Positions 54,498 to 63,301 of a stretch of DNA of 64,000 bases are shown here, piece by piece; positions within the stretch are counted from its first letter, which is position 1, and each line of letters starts with the position of its first letter. Below the pieces are notes generated by a model. It did no database searches, was not told the origin of the DNA, and saw only the letters and a program-made list of their open reading frames with translations. The stretch covers positions 1,431,893 to 1,495,892 of the forward strand of contig NZ_BCUR01000001.1 in the NCBI RefSeq assembly GCF_003569005.1, given 5' to 3'. Both the position numbers and the translations under genes were made by a program. This DNA comes from Vibrio superstes. GTDB taxonomy: Bacteria; Pseudomonadota; Gammaproteobacteria; Enterobacterales; Vibrionaceae.

Positions 54498-54989
54498 ATG
54501 TCAGCTTCAATGAACTTATATAAATCAAAAGCCTTCGAAAGTTTTTCATACTACATCGGAGCGATTAAACATGAATCAACCTCTATTAATGAAGAAGATT
54601 ACTATCTAAGTAATCATGACTTTATGATTTCAAATGTTGATATGAAAAATGAAGAGGTAATGCCAGAGCGTTATGGTGATGAGTTTATGTCAATCAACTA
54701 TATAGAAGATGTTGCATTGGATTCGTATCAAGATGATTTTTCAGAAGAGCATGAAGACCTTAATTGGAAAGATTACCTTTCATCAGAACTAAAAATAGCA
54801 TTACAAAAACTGGACTGTATCAGTCGAGACGTCATTTTATATCGTTGGCTAGCTCATGAGAAAGAAAGTATTCAAACGCTATCGAGAAAACACAATATAG
54901 ATGCAGAGCATATTCTGCATATTGAAAACTCTACGTTATATAAATTAAGAGAGTTAATGGGACATATTCCATTATCTAACGTGGCTTAA
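54498..54989 (+). CDS. Truncated RpoH-like protein (sigma region 4 without region 2)
   Basis: This 163-residue protein has a C-terminal part (89-155, LNWKDYLSSELKIALQKLD...SRDVILYRWL...IQTLSRKHNIDAEHILHIENSTLYKLREL) that lines up with the end of the heat-shock sigma factor RpoH ([30 protein letters not shown]). That end includes the -35-binding helix-turn-helix. The start (SFSYYIGAI) recalls the RpoH N-terminus, but the whole core-binding and -10 region is absent. It could be an anti-sigma decoy, a DNA-binding regulator or a modulator. It lies 26 bases upstream of the TolC-like gene. Confidence 0.6.
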   Translation: MSASMNLYKSKAFESFSYYIGAIKHESTSINEEDYYLSNHDFMISNVDMKNEEVMPERYGDEFMSINYIEDVALDSYQDDFSEEHEDLNWKDYLSSELKIALQKLDCISRDVILYRWLAHEKESIQTLSRKHNIDAEHILHIENSTLYKLRELMGHIPLSNVA

Positions 54990-55015
54990 TCAACAAATAT
55001 CAAACTGGTAATGCA

Positions 55016-56338
55016 ATGAAACACATACTTAAAATTATGCCACTTCTTATATTAGCTGCGAGTGGAAATACAAAAGCTGACTCTTTGAGTGAGGTATACA
55101 ATTTAGCAAAACACAATGATCCTCAGCTTTTACAAGCTTCGGCTCAACGAGATACCGCTTTTGAAGCTATTAACTCAACTAGAAGTAACCTGTTGCCACA
55201 GATCGATCTCACTGCAGGATATGCCTATCAAGACACCGATCGTCATACGACTGATGGTAGTACTAGCAATATCAGCTTGGGTTTGTATCAGTCTATTTTT
55301 GACCGCAGTAGTTGGGTTGCCTTAAGCATATCAGAGAAAACAGCTCGTCAAGTTGATGCGAGTTATGCTGCCACTCAACAGACGGTGATCTATGAAGTGA
55401 TAGAGGCGTACTTTAACGTATTGCGTGCTGAAGATGATTTATTGTTTATCCAAGCTGAGAAAGAAGCTGTCGCAAAACAATTGCACCAAACAGAGCGTAG
55501 ATTCGAGGTGGGTTCTGCCCCTATTACTGATGTTCAGGATGCAAGAGCACAGTATGACAGCGTGGTAGCACAAGAGATTCAAGCTGTTAATGCTGTAGAT
55601 AACGAATATGAAGAACTGCGAGCGATTACGGGGCAGGAGATTTCACAACTGTCAGCCCTAGATATGACACGATTCTCAGCATCGGCTCCGCGCTTATCTC
55701 CTGGTGAGTTAGTACAGAAAGCCACGAAAGAGAATCTTCAACTGCTAGCTGGGCGTATTCAACGAGACATTGCAAAAGAACAGATTACATTGGCTGATTC
55801 TGGGCATTTACCTACCATCTCTTTGACGTCTGGTTATAGCTATATGAAAAACTATGATGAGCCAAATGATCCAGCTACAGGCAAACAATTAGACGATGAC
55901 GAGAACCAGTTCAACCTTGGAATTACCATCGACTTACCCATCTATTCAGGGGGAAGCGTAACCTCACAAGGCAAGCAGGCTCAGTATCAATACATCGTCG
56001 CGAGCCAAGAGCTTGAAGAGATTTTTCGTGATGTAGAGAAAAATGTTAGAGCTTATAGCAATAACATCCGTTCATCTATCGGCTCAATCAAGGCGTATGA
56101 GCAATCGGTAGTGTCTGCTAAATCGGCACTGACTGCTACAGAGCAGGGCTTCACGGTTGGTACTCGCACCATTGTTGACGTTTTAGAGAGCACACAGAAC
56201 GTGTATCAAGCAGAGAAAAATCTATCTGATGCCCGCTATCAGTACATCATCTCTCAAATCCAGCTCAAGCAAGCACTTGGTAGCTTGAGTGAACAGGATA
56301 TCTTCGACGTGGATTCGGGATTAATTGCAGCTAAGTAG
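55016..56338 (+). CDS. TolC-family outer-membrane channel protein
   Basis: This 440-residue protein has a signal peptide (cleavage near TKA-D at 22) and the twofold repeated OEP helices of TolC. It shows SLSEVYNLAKHNDPQLLQASAQ at the start and VGTRTIVDVLESTQNVYQAEK near residues 380-400, a standard TolC signature. It would serve the RND or HlyD/FUSC pumps in this window or a type I exporter. It follows the RpoH-like gene as a probable operon. It is probably not the housekeeping tolC, given its context. Confidence 0.92.
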   Translation: MKHILKIMPLLILAASGNTKADSLSEVYNLAKHNDPQLLQASAQRDTAFEAINSTRSNLLPQIDLTAGYAYQDTDRHTTDGSTSNISLGLYQSIFDRSSWVALSISEKTARQVDASYAATQQTVIYEVIEAYFNVLRAEDDLLFIQAEKEAVAKQLHQTERRFEVGSAPITDVQDARAQYDSVVAQEIQAVNAVDNEYEELRAITGQEISQLSALDMTRFSASAPRLSPGELVQKATKENLQLLAGRIQRDIAKEQITLADSGHLPTISLTSGYSYMKNYDEPNDPATGKQLDDDENQFNLGITIDLPIYSGGSVTSQGKQAQYQYIVASQELEEIFRDVEKNVRAYSNNIRSSIGSIKAYEQSVVSAKSALTATEQGFTVGTRTIVDVLESTQNVYQAEKNLSDARYQYIISQIQLKQALGSLSEQDIFDVDSGLIAAK

Positions 56339-56438
56339 TTTTTAATTCAATTAATGATTGTGCCCTGTGAAAGCGTGTATGGGCACTTGTTAACTCCCTA
56401 TTTCCGTTGGAGTTCTCGCCTAAATACAGGAAATAAAG

Positions 56439-56807
56439 ATGCAAATTAACACATACAATCTTGAAGTTTCTTCAAAGATTCGTTCCATGATTGAAGAAGA
56501 GTATAAGTACCTTCACCGGTTCAACCAGTTCATTCTTCTGCTTAAATGCGACATCGAGGAATTCGATGCAAGTTTGGACAGTTATCAGGTGACCCTTACG
56601 CTTTATCTACAAGACAAAACCTACACTATTATCAGTTGCGATTGGGAACTTGAAGACGCCGTAGAAGAAGCCTTTATTAGTTTGCAAGATAAGCTAATGA
56701 GGCAGCAAGCTCGACTGCGCCTAGGATTCATCAAAGGTACATTTGAACGCCTTTGGATGGCCGTTAGCTCAAACCCTCATAGTGTAGGAAAGCGAGCAAG
56801 ATATTAA
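56439..56807 (+). CDS. Possible HPF/RaiA-like ribosome-associated protein
   Basis: This 122-residue protein is not firmly recognised. The pattern MQINTYNLEVSSKIRSMIEEEYKYLHRF...VTLTLYLQDKTYTIISCDWELEDAVEEAFISLQDKL follows the beta-alpha-beta-beta-beta-alpha order and the opening (MQLNITGNNVEIT) of hibernation-promoting factor. However, the basic residues that contact rRNA are fewer and the family motif is weak. AGGAAATAAAG precedes the ATG. It has a 30-residue basic tail (RLRLGFIKGTFERLW). It is either a diverged HPF or an unrelated protein of the same fold. Confidence 0.5.
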   Translation: MQINTYNLEVSSKIRSMIEEEYKYLHRFNQFILLLKCDIEEFDASLDSYQVTLTLYLQDKTYTIISCDWELEDAVEEAFISLQDKLMRQQARLRLGFIKGTFERLWMAVSSNPHSVGKRARY

Positions 56808-57304
56808 TGGGGTTGTTTAGTAGTAATGATGGTTCGTAGTTTTGGCGATTGATGCACTGGCGTTACCGTAAATAATTTTTTGATAGATCTTGAGGCAATG
56901 CTTTACTAGAAAGGCTCGCTAGCTGGTTTCAGTGAATCAGTTGTTTGGTGTGATTTGAGAGGTGTGCACTTTTTACGGAGTGTCTTGGTTCACGAATACG
57001 GGTTCAGAAACAAAGTTTTAGCGCGTAAGTCGAACGCTGCGTAGGCAGAAACCTAAGGTAGAAGCATAAAGACTCCTAAGCCCATTCTTTTCCTCAATAA
57101 TTAAGTCTTACAATAAGATTAAGAGAGCGGGGCATTTGTCTGTGAATGTGATCCCATATTCTGTCTACACAGCTTTCAATTAAATTGAATTAGGAGTAAT
57201 TGTAAGTAAATGTATCGAATTGTTATGTTTGGTTTTTTTGAGAGCTGGACATTTGACATGACGCAAAATAATGCAAGTTTACCGATCAATTTGTAGATTT
57301 AAAC

Positions 57305-57334
57305 TTGCATTTCTTATTTGTAATACAATATACT
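57305..57334 (+). promoter_or_regulatory. Promoter with embedded operator upstream of an orphan transcript
   Basis: A -35 box TTGCAT (57305-57310) and -10 box TATACT (57329-57334) are 18 bases apart. The perfect palindrome TTGTAATACAA (57318-57328) fills the spacer up to the -10 box, a classic repressor position. Confidence 0.6.
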
Positions 57335-57340
57335 TAATGC

Positions 57341-57630
57341 TGTTGAGTTAAGGCATTGCCTCGGATGGACTTGCTTGTTTAGAGCAAAGAGAGTCGTTGT
57401 TTTGAATAAACAAAGCAATGAATTAACTGACCAAAGAATCTAGATGTAACGCTCTGTGAGCGGTGCATTTGACACAATTACTAAAGAGAGTGAATTCAAC
57501 TAAGAATTTGGTCTTAATAGTGAAGCTCCATAACTACTAATAATAGCCTAAGCATACCCTTCTAGTGTTTAGGCTCGGTACACCACCGATTTACCCATAG
57601 GCTTTGCACTTGCCTATGGGTTTTTTTTTT
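57341..57630 (+). ncRNA. Candidate operator-controlled small RNA
   Basis: About 290 bases run from the predicted promoter to a strong intrinsic terminator, with no coding frame of note. The 3' part holds two hairpins: GCCTAA...TTAGGC (about 57547-57574) and the terminator. A U-rich 3' end after a stable stem is typical of Hfq-binding RNAs. The identity is unknown; I do not recognise a known Vibrio sRNA. Confidence 0.5.
57594..57630 (+). terminator. Strong intrinsic terminator of the orphan transcript
   Basis: The arms CCCATAGGC / GCCTATGGG have a nine-base loop and are followed by T10. No ORF ends near it on this strand. Confidence 0.88.
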
Positions 57631-58282
57631 GCCTCTATTTCAGTGCTTCGGCTCGCTAGAGATTTTTACCAATGATTCTATTTTTCACTATGGGTGGATC
57701 TTTACGACTGTGGGTCAAATCGTATCCCCAACTCCTATTTTTATGCCAATCGTAGTAAATATCTGGTCATCCTAGCTTGTTAAAACACTCGATAACGGCG
57801 TTTTTCCTACGCTATTTCTGACCACTTACTTGCTGTGATTGGTAGTAACCTTACGCAACGTTGTAACACTTAGGCAAAGAAAGCAGGTAAGTACACCGCT
57901 TTAACGCGTTCTTAAGACTCTTTATATGAGGCAACTTCCAAGCGACTCGTCCTTAATTGTTCACTTTTCCTGCCGAGATAGGACATTGTTCCATGTCATA
58001 ACTTCGAACTTTCAATGAAATGGCGGTTCAATTAAGTAGTATTATTTGTTTTGAAATGTGTCATCTGCAACATGTTTGACTTGAGTTTTATCAGCTACAT
58101 TTACTTTGGCTCCGAACATAAGCCTCATGCCTTTATACGTCAGGCCTTATATAATGGCGTCCTAGAAGCCATTAGTTACATTTGTGGGTATTTTGTAGCG
58201 ATTTATGGGGCTTTTTGCTCTTGATCACTTGTATGATTTAATCTAGAGCTAGTCTTGAGTCATGGGTCACATTTATGAAGTA
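57631..58282. other. Intergenic region before the third symporter
   Basis: No gene is visible. The 18-base block GATCACTTGTATGATTTA (58223-58240) is repeated exactly upstream of the next symporter (61307-61324). Confidence 0.6.
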
Positions 58283-58293
58283 TTGTAATACAA
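58283..58293. promoter_or_regulatory. Operator TTGTAATACAA, symporter 3
   Basis: This perfect 11-base palindrome lies 67 bases upstream of the start codon. GTCACATTTA precedes it, as it does at 61350. Confidence 0.65.
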
Positions 58294-58359
58294 AAGATAG
58301 GGATATCTGTTTAGACTGAACTGGATTTGAAATAATTATTTACAGTTTAAGGTAATGCA

Positions 58360-60141
58360 ATGGATCTCAATACTATAATTGTTGGCATCTACTTCCTATT
58401 CTTGATTGCGATAGGTTGGATGTTTAGAACATTTACAAGCACCACTAGTGACTACTTCCGTGGCGGCGGTAACATGCTTTGGTGGATGGTTGGTGCAACT
58501 GCGTTTATGACTCAGTTCTCAGCTTGGACATTTACTGGTGCGGCTGGTAAGGCATACAACGATGGTTTTGCAGTAGCAATCATCTTCCTGGCAAACGCTT
58601 TCGGCTACTTCATGAACTTTGCGTACTTTGCGCCTAAGTTCCGCCAACTTCGCGTTGTAACTGTAATTGAAGCTATTCGTATGCGCTTTGGTGCAGCGAA
58701 CGAGCAAGTATTTACTTGGTCTTCAATGCCTAACAGTGTTGTATCTGCAGGTGTTTGGCTTAACGCGCTAGCAATCATCGCTTCTGGTATCTTCGGTTTC
58801 GACATGACAATGACCATCTGGATTACAGGTTTGGTTGTACTTGCTATGTCTGTAACAGGCGGCTCATGGGCGGTAATCGCATCTGATTTCATGCAGATGG
58901 TTATCATCATGGCGGTAACGGTTACTTGTGCTGTAGTTGCTGTTGTTCAAGGTGGCGGTGTTGGTGAAATCATCAATAACTTCCCTGTAGGCGACACTGG
59001 TTCTTTCGTAGCGGGTAACAACCTTAACTACCTAAGCATCTTCAGCATCTGGGCATTCTTCATCTTTGTTAAGCAGTTCTCTATTACGAACAACATGCTT
59101 AACTCTTACCGTTACCTAGCGGCAAAAGATTCTAAGAACGCTAAGAAAGCTGCACTTCTTGCATGTGTACTTATGCTTGGTGGTGTATTCATCTGGTTCA
59201 TGCCTTCTTGGTACATCGCTGGTCAAGGTGTAGACCTATCAGCTGCTTACCCAGACGCAGGTTCTAAAGCTGGTGACTTCGCTTACCTATACTTCGTACA
59301 AGAATACATGCCAGCAGGTATGGTTGGTCTTCTAGTAGCAGCAATGTTTGCAGCAACTATGTCTTCTATGGACTCTGGCCTAAACCGTAACTCAGGTATC
59401 TTTGTTAAGAACTTCTACGAAACAGTTGTTCGTAAAGGTAAAGCTTCAGAGAAAGAGCTAGTAACAGTATCGAAGATCACTTCTACTGTATTCGGTATCC
59501 TGATCATTCTTATCGCACAGTTCATCAACTCACTTAAGGGTCTGAGCTTGTTCGATACAATGATGTACGTTGGTGCCCTAATCGGCTTCCCAATGACTAT
59601 CCCTGCATTCCTTGGCTTCTTCATCAAGAAGACTCCAGACTGGGCAGGTTGGGGTACACTAATCGTTGGTGCTATCGTTTCTTACATCGTAGGTTTCGTT
59701 ATTAACGCTGACATGGTATCTCACGCATTTGGTCTAGAAGAACTAACTAAACGTGAATGGTCTGATGTTAAGGTTGCTATCGGTCTTATCGGTCACATCA
59801 CACTAACAGGTGGTTTCTTCATCGCTTCTACTCTGTTCTACAAGCCTCTAACTGCAGAGCGTCAAGCAGACGTAGACAAGTTCTTTGGTAACCTATCAAC
59901 GCCTCTAGTTGCAGAATCTGTTGCACAACAGAAACTGGATAACAAACAGCGTGAAATGCTAGGTAAACTAATCGCAGTAGCTGGTCTTGGTGTAATGCTA
60001 ATGGCATTCCTACCTAACCCAATGTGGGGCCGCGGTGTGTTCATCCTGTGTGGTGCTATCGTAGGTGGTGTTGGTCTGCTCCTAGTTAAAGCTGTTGATG
60101 ATTCTGTTGAAGATCTTAAAGAGAGTGTTGCTACTAAATAA
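58360..60141 (+). CDS. Sodium:solute symporter (SSS family), copy 3
   Basis: This 593-residue inner-membrane protein has the SSS landmarks DYFRGGGNMLWWMVGATAF, GGSWAVIASDFMQM and SSMDSGLNRNSGIF, and a C-terminal pair of extra helices after about residue 530. It is very similar along its length to the symporter at 61445 and to the partial one at the window start. AAGGTAA precedes the ATG. It is predicted to import DEH or short alginate oligomers with Na+; the operator upstream ties it to the alginate regulon (inference). Confidence 0.94.
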   Translation: MDLNTIIVGIYFLFLIAIGWMFRTFTSTTSDYFRGGGNMLWWMVGATAFMTQFSAWTFTGAAGKAYNDGFAVAIIFLANAFGYFMNFAYFAPKFRQLRVVTVIEAIRMRFGAANEQVFTWSSMPNSVVSAGVWLNALAIIASGIFGFDMTMTIWITGLVVLAMSVTGGSWAVIASDFMQMVIIMAVTVTCAVVAVVQGGGVGEIINNFPVGDTGSFVAGNNLNYLSIFSIWAFFIFVKQFSITNNMLNSYRYLAAKDSKNAKKAALLACVLMLGGVFIWFMPSWYIAGQGVDLSAAYPDAGSKAGDFAYLYFVQEYMPAGMVGLLVAAMFAATMSSMDSGLNRNSGIFVKNFYETVVRKGKASEKELVTVSKITSTVFGILIILIAQFINSLKGLSLFDTMMYVGALIGFPMTIPAFLGFFIKKTPDWAGWGTLIVGAIVSYIVGFVINADMVSHAFGLEELTKREWSDVKVAIGLIGHITLTGGFFIASTLFYKPLTAERQADVDKFFGNLSTPLVAESVAQQKLDNKQREMLGKLIAVAGLGVMLMAFLPNPMWGRGVFILCGAIVGGVGLLLVKAVDDSVEDLKESVATK

Positions 60142-60172
60142 TCACTTAGATTAAAGCAAACTTGAATATTGA

Positions 60173-60196
60173 AGCGGGCCTTGGGCCCGCTTTTTG
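60173..60196 (+). terminator. Terminator after symporter 3
   Basis: The arms GCGGGCC / GGCCCGC have loop TTG and are followed by T6. Confidence 0.88.
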
Positions 60197-60299
60197 CGTT
60201 TTTGAGGGGATGGGAAGTTAATAGTTTTTAGCTGCGAGCTGCGAACCCTAAGCCGTAAGTTAAAATAGCGATTTGCTTTTGTTTTATTGGGGGTATGGG

Positions 60300-61020
60300 T
60301 TGTTCAGCAGGTGAAGATATCTCCGACTGGTACGCCAGCCCGGAAAGCACTCGGAGATGACGATGGGTTGTGGTGAGTTTCGGATGTGGATTTACGGTTC
60401 TATGGACTTAAAGCTCTATGGTCCGTTTCCGTCGTCCCCGATTGCTGTTATCGGGGACCTAAATAGTTCATCAGGTGAAGAGATCTCCGATAAAAGCGCT
60501 CGGAGATGACGAAGGGTTGTGGTGAATTTCGGATGTGGATTTACGGTTCTATGGACTAAAGCTCTATGATCCGTTTCCGTCGTCCCCGATTGCTGTTATC
60601 GGGGACCTAAATAGTTCAGCAGGTGAGGAGATCTCCGATAAAAGCACTCGGAGATGACGTTGGGTTAGAGACGAAGTTGGGCTAAAGACGACAATTGGTA
60701 AATTTGAGATTTTATGTCTTCTGCTCGTCGTCCCCGAATGCTGTTATCGGGGACCTAAATAGTTTAGCAGGTGAAGAGATCTCCGATAAAAGCGCTCGGA
60801 GATGACAATGGGTTGTGGTGAGTTTCGGATGTGGATTACGGTTCTATGGACTTAAAGCTCTATGGTCCGTTTCCGTCGTCCCCGAGTGCTTCTATCGGGG
60901 ACCTAAATAGTCCAGCAGTTGAAGAGGTCTCCGACTGGTAGGCCAGCCCGAAAAACACTTCGGAGACGACGTTGGGTTTGATGCGACGTTGGATTAGAGA
61001 CGACGGTGTGGTTGGAGATA
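60300..61020. repeat. Imperfect tandem array, about five units of about 147-160 bases
   Basis: Each unit contains a hairpin such as CTCCGATAAAAGCGCTCGGAG near 60350, 60500, 60650, 60800 and 60960 (arms CTCCGA / TCGGAG). Between them is a second hairpin with arms GTCCCCGA / TCGGGGAC near 60435, 60583, 60730 and 60880. The linker CTATGGACTTAAAGCTCTATG recurs in part (CTATGGACTTAAAGCTC). It is noncoding. Confidence 0.88.
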
Positions 61021-61306
61021 ACATGTAAACGATTTAGCTCGTTCTGGCGTTTATTCTCAATCAAGTGGTCGCGTTGTAATTCTCAGATCTGAACTACTTA
61101 AGCTCCAATAGTAATACTATTGCGCTTGCTGGCGAACCTTCTCTTAAATTTATCCATAACCTAATTAATGAATGCCAACTCCCATTTACATAATTAATGT
61201 GATCAGGCTCTGCTAATTTTACCTGTAACCGGGTATTGCTACGTGTAACAGCATGTTTCTAGTTGTGTTTCTTAAAGTTTTTAAACGTTATTTAATGTTA
61301 GATCTA

Positions 61307-61377
61307 GATCACTTGTATGATTTATTCATCAACACTTCACGAGGTATTCGTCACATTTAAACCTTATTGTAGTACAA
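61307..61377. promoter_or_regulatory. Leader of symporter 4 with operator TTGTAGTACAA
   Basis: The perfect palindrome is at 61367-61377. The block GATCACTTGTATGATTTA (61307-61324) and GTCACATTTA (61350) are shared with the symporter 3 leader. GATCTAGATCAC near 61301 is a partial CRP-like site. Confidence 0.62.
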
Positions 61378-61444
61378 GTCAGTGTTGGTTCTGGTTAGAC
61401 TTTTTTGCACTTACACAATAAATCAATCTCACTAGGGTTAAACA

Positions 61445-63220
61445 ATGGATCTCAATACAGTTATTGTTGGCGTCTATTTCCTATTCTTAATTGCAATAGG
61501 ATGGATGTTCAGAACGTTTACAAGTACAACAAGTGATTACTTCAGAGGCGGCGGTAGCATGCTTTGGTGGATGGTAGGCGCTACAGCCTTCATGACCCAA
61601 TTTAGTGCTTGGACGTTTACTGGTGCAGCGGGTAAGGCGTACACGGATGGTTTTGCAGTAGCAATTATCTTCCTAGCGAACGCATTTGGTTACCTAATGA
61701 ACTACCTATACTTCGCTCCTAAGTTCCGTCAACTACGTGTTGTTACGGTAATTCAGGCGATTCGTATGCGTTTTGGTTCTTTCAACGAGCAAGTATTTAC
61801 TTGGTCGGGTATGCCAAACAGCGTTATCTCTGCGGGTATCTGGCTGAACGGTCTAGCCATCATTGCTTCTGGCATCTTTGGTTTCGACATGACGACGACT
61901 ATCGTTCTGACGGGTCTAGTAGTACTAGTAATGTCTGTAACTGGTGGTTCGTGGGCGGTAATTGCATCTGACTTTATGCAGATGGTTATTATCATGGCGG
62001 TAACAGTGACGTGTGCGGTTGTTGCTATTATTCAAGGTGGTGGTGTTGGTGAGATTATCAATAACTTCCCTGTGGATGAGGGTGCATCTTTCGTTTCTGG
62101 TAACGACCTTAATTACCTAAGCATCTTCGGTATCTGGGCATTCTTTATCTTTGTGAAGCAGTTCTCTATCACGAACAACATGCTTAACTCTTACCGTTAC
62201 CTTGCGGCTAAAGACTCAAAGAACGCAAAGAAAGCAGCACTTCTTGCGTGTGTTCTAATGACATTAGGCCCTGTAATCTGGTTTATGCCTTCTTGGTTCA
62301 TTGCCGGTCAAGGTGTTGATCTAGCAGCGGTTTACCCAGAAGCTGGCTCAAAAGCTGCTGACTTCGCTTACCTATACTTCGTACAAGAATTCATGCCTGC
62401 TGGTATGGTTGGTCTTTTAATTGCAGCAATGTTCGCAGCAACAATGTCTTCAATGGACTCTGGCCTAAACCGTAACTCAGGTATTTTCGTTAAGAACTTC
62501 TACGAACCAATCTGTCGTCCAAATGCATCTGAAAAAGAGCTAGTAGTTGTTTCTAAACTAACGTCTACCTTCTTCGGTATCGCAATTATCCTTGTAGCGC
62601 TATTTATTAACTCGCTAAAAGGTCTAAGCTTATTCGATACAATGATGTATGTAGGTGCTCTAATCGGCTTCCCTATGACTATTCCAGCATTCTGTGGCTT
62701 CTTCATTAAGAAGACGCCGGATTGGGCAGGTTGGGGTACGCTTGTAGTGGGTGCGGTTGTTTCTTACTACGTAGGCTTTGTAATTACAGCAGATATGGTT
62801 GCGAACTGGTTCAACCTAGAGCCTCTTACTGGTCGTGAGTGGTCAGATATGAAGGTTGCTATTGGTCTTATTGGACACCTAGTGTTTACAGCAGGTTTCT
62901 TCTGCCTAACAACACTGTTCTACAAGCCACTTACCGCTGAGCGTCAAGCGGATGTAGACAAGTTCTTCGAGAACCTATCAACTCCACTAGTTGCTGAGTC
63001 TGCTGAGCAGAAAGTACTAGATAACAAACAGCGTCGTATGCTTGGTTCACTTATCGCAGTTGCAGGTGTTGGTGTAATGCTAATGTTCTTGCTACCTAAC
63101 CCATTGTGGGGCCGCTTTATCTTTGTATTGTGTGGCGTGATTGTTCTGAGTGTTGGTTTACTACTTGTGAAAGCAGTTGATGACACCGTTGAAGAACTAC
63201 GTGAACAAACCGCGAAATAA
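61445..63220 (+). CDS. Sodium:solute symporter (SSS family), copy 4
   Basis: This 591-residue close paralogue of copy 3 (MDLNTVIVGVYFLFLIAIGW at the start; the same motifs DYFRGGGSMLWWMVGATAF and SSMDSGLNRNSGIF) differs mostly in loops and in membrane segments around residues 130-160 and 430-470. The array of repeats lies between the two, suggesting duplication. It ends 81 bases before the PL6 lyase gene, with a terminator between. Confidence 0.94.
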   Translation: MDLNTVIVGVYFLFLIAIGWMFRTFTSTTSDYFRGGGSMLWWMVGATAFMTQFSAWTFTGAAGKAYTDGFAVAIIFLANAFGYLMNYLYFAPKFRQLRVVTVIQAIRMRFGSFNEQVFTWSGMPNSVISAGIWLNGLAIIASGIFGFDMTTTIVLTGLVVLVMSVTGGSWAVIASDFMQMVIIMAVTVTCAVVAIIQGGGVGEIINNFPVDEGASFVSGNDLNYLSIFGIWAFFIFVKQFSITNNMLNSYRYLAAKDSKNAKKAALLACVLMTLGPVIWFMPSWFIAGQGVDLAAVYPEAGSKAADFAYLYFVQEFMPAGMVGLLIAAMFAATMSSMDSGLNRNSGIFVKNFYEPICRPNASEKELVVVSKLTSTFFGIAIILVALFINSLKGLSLFDTMMYVGALIGFPMTIPAFCGFFIKKTPDWAGWGTLVVGAVVSYYVGFVITADMVANWFNLEPLTGREWSDMKVAIGLIGHLVFTAGFFCLTTLFYKPLTAERQADVDKFFENLSTPLVAESAEQKVLDNKQRRMLGSLIAVAGVGVMLMFLLPNPLWGRFIFVLCGVIVLSVGLLLVKAVDDTVEELREQTAK

Positions 63221-63240
63221 TAGAGTTTTATAATTATTCA

Positions 63241-63270
63241 ATGCGGGCCTTTTAAGCCCGCATTTTTTTG
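63241..63270 (+). terminator. Terminator after symporter 4
   Basis: The arms ATGCGGGC / GCCCGCAT have an AT-rich loop and are followed by T7. Confidence 0.88.
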
Positions 63271-63301
63271 CTTTGCAAACCCTAAAAGAAGAGACAATAA
63301 A

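Noticed and set aside
60300..61020. CRISPR or integron cassette array
   Set aside because: The units repeat throughout, with no unique spacers, cassettes or integrase; the hairpins are the usual Vibrio dispersed repeats in tandem.
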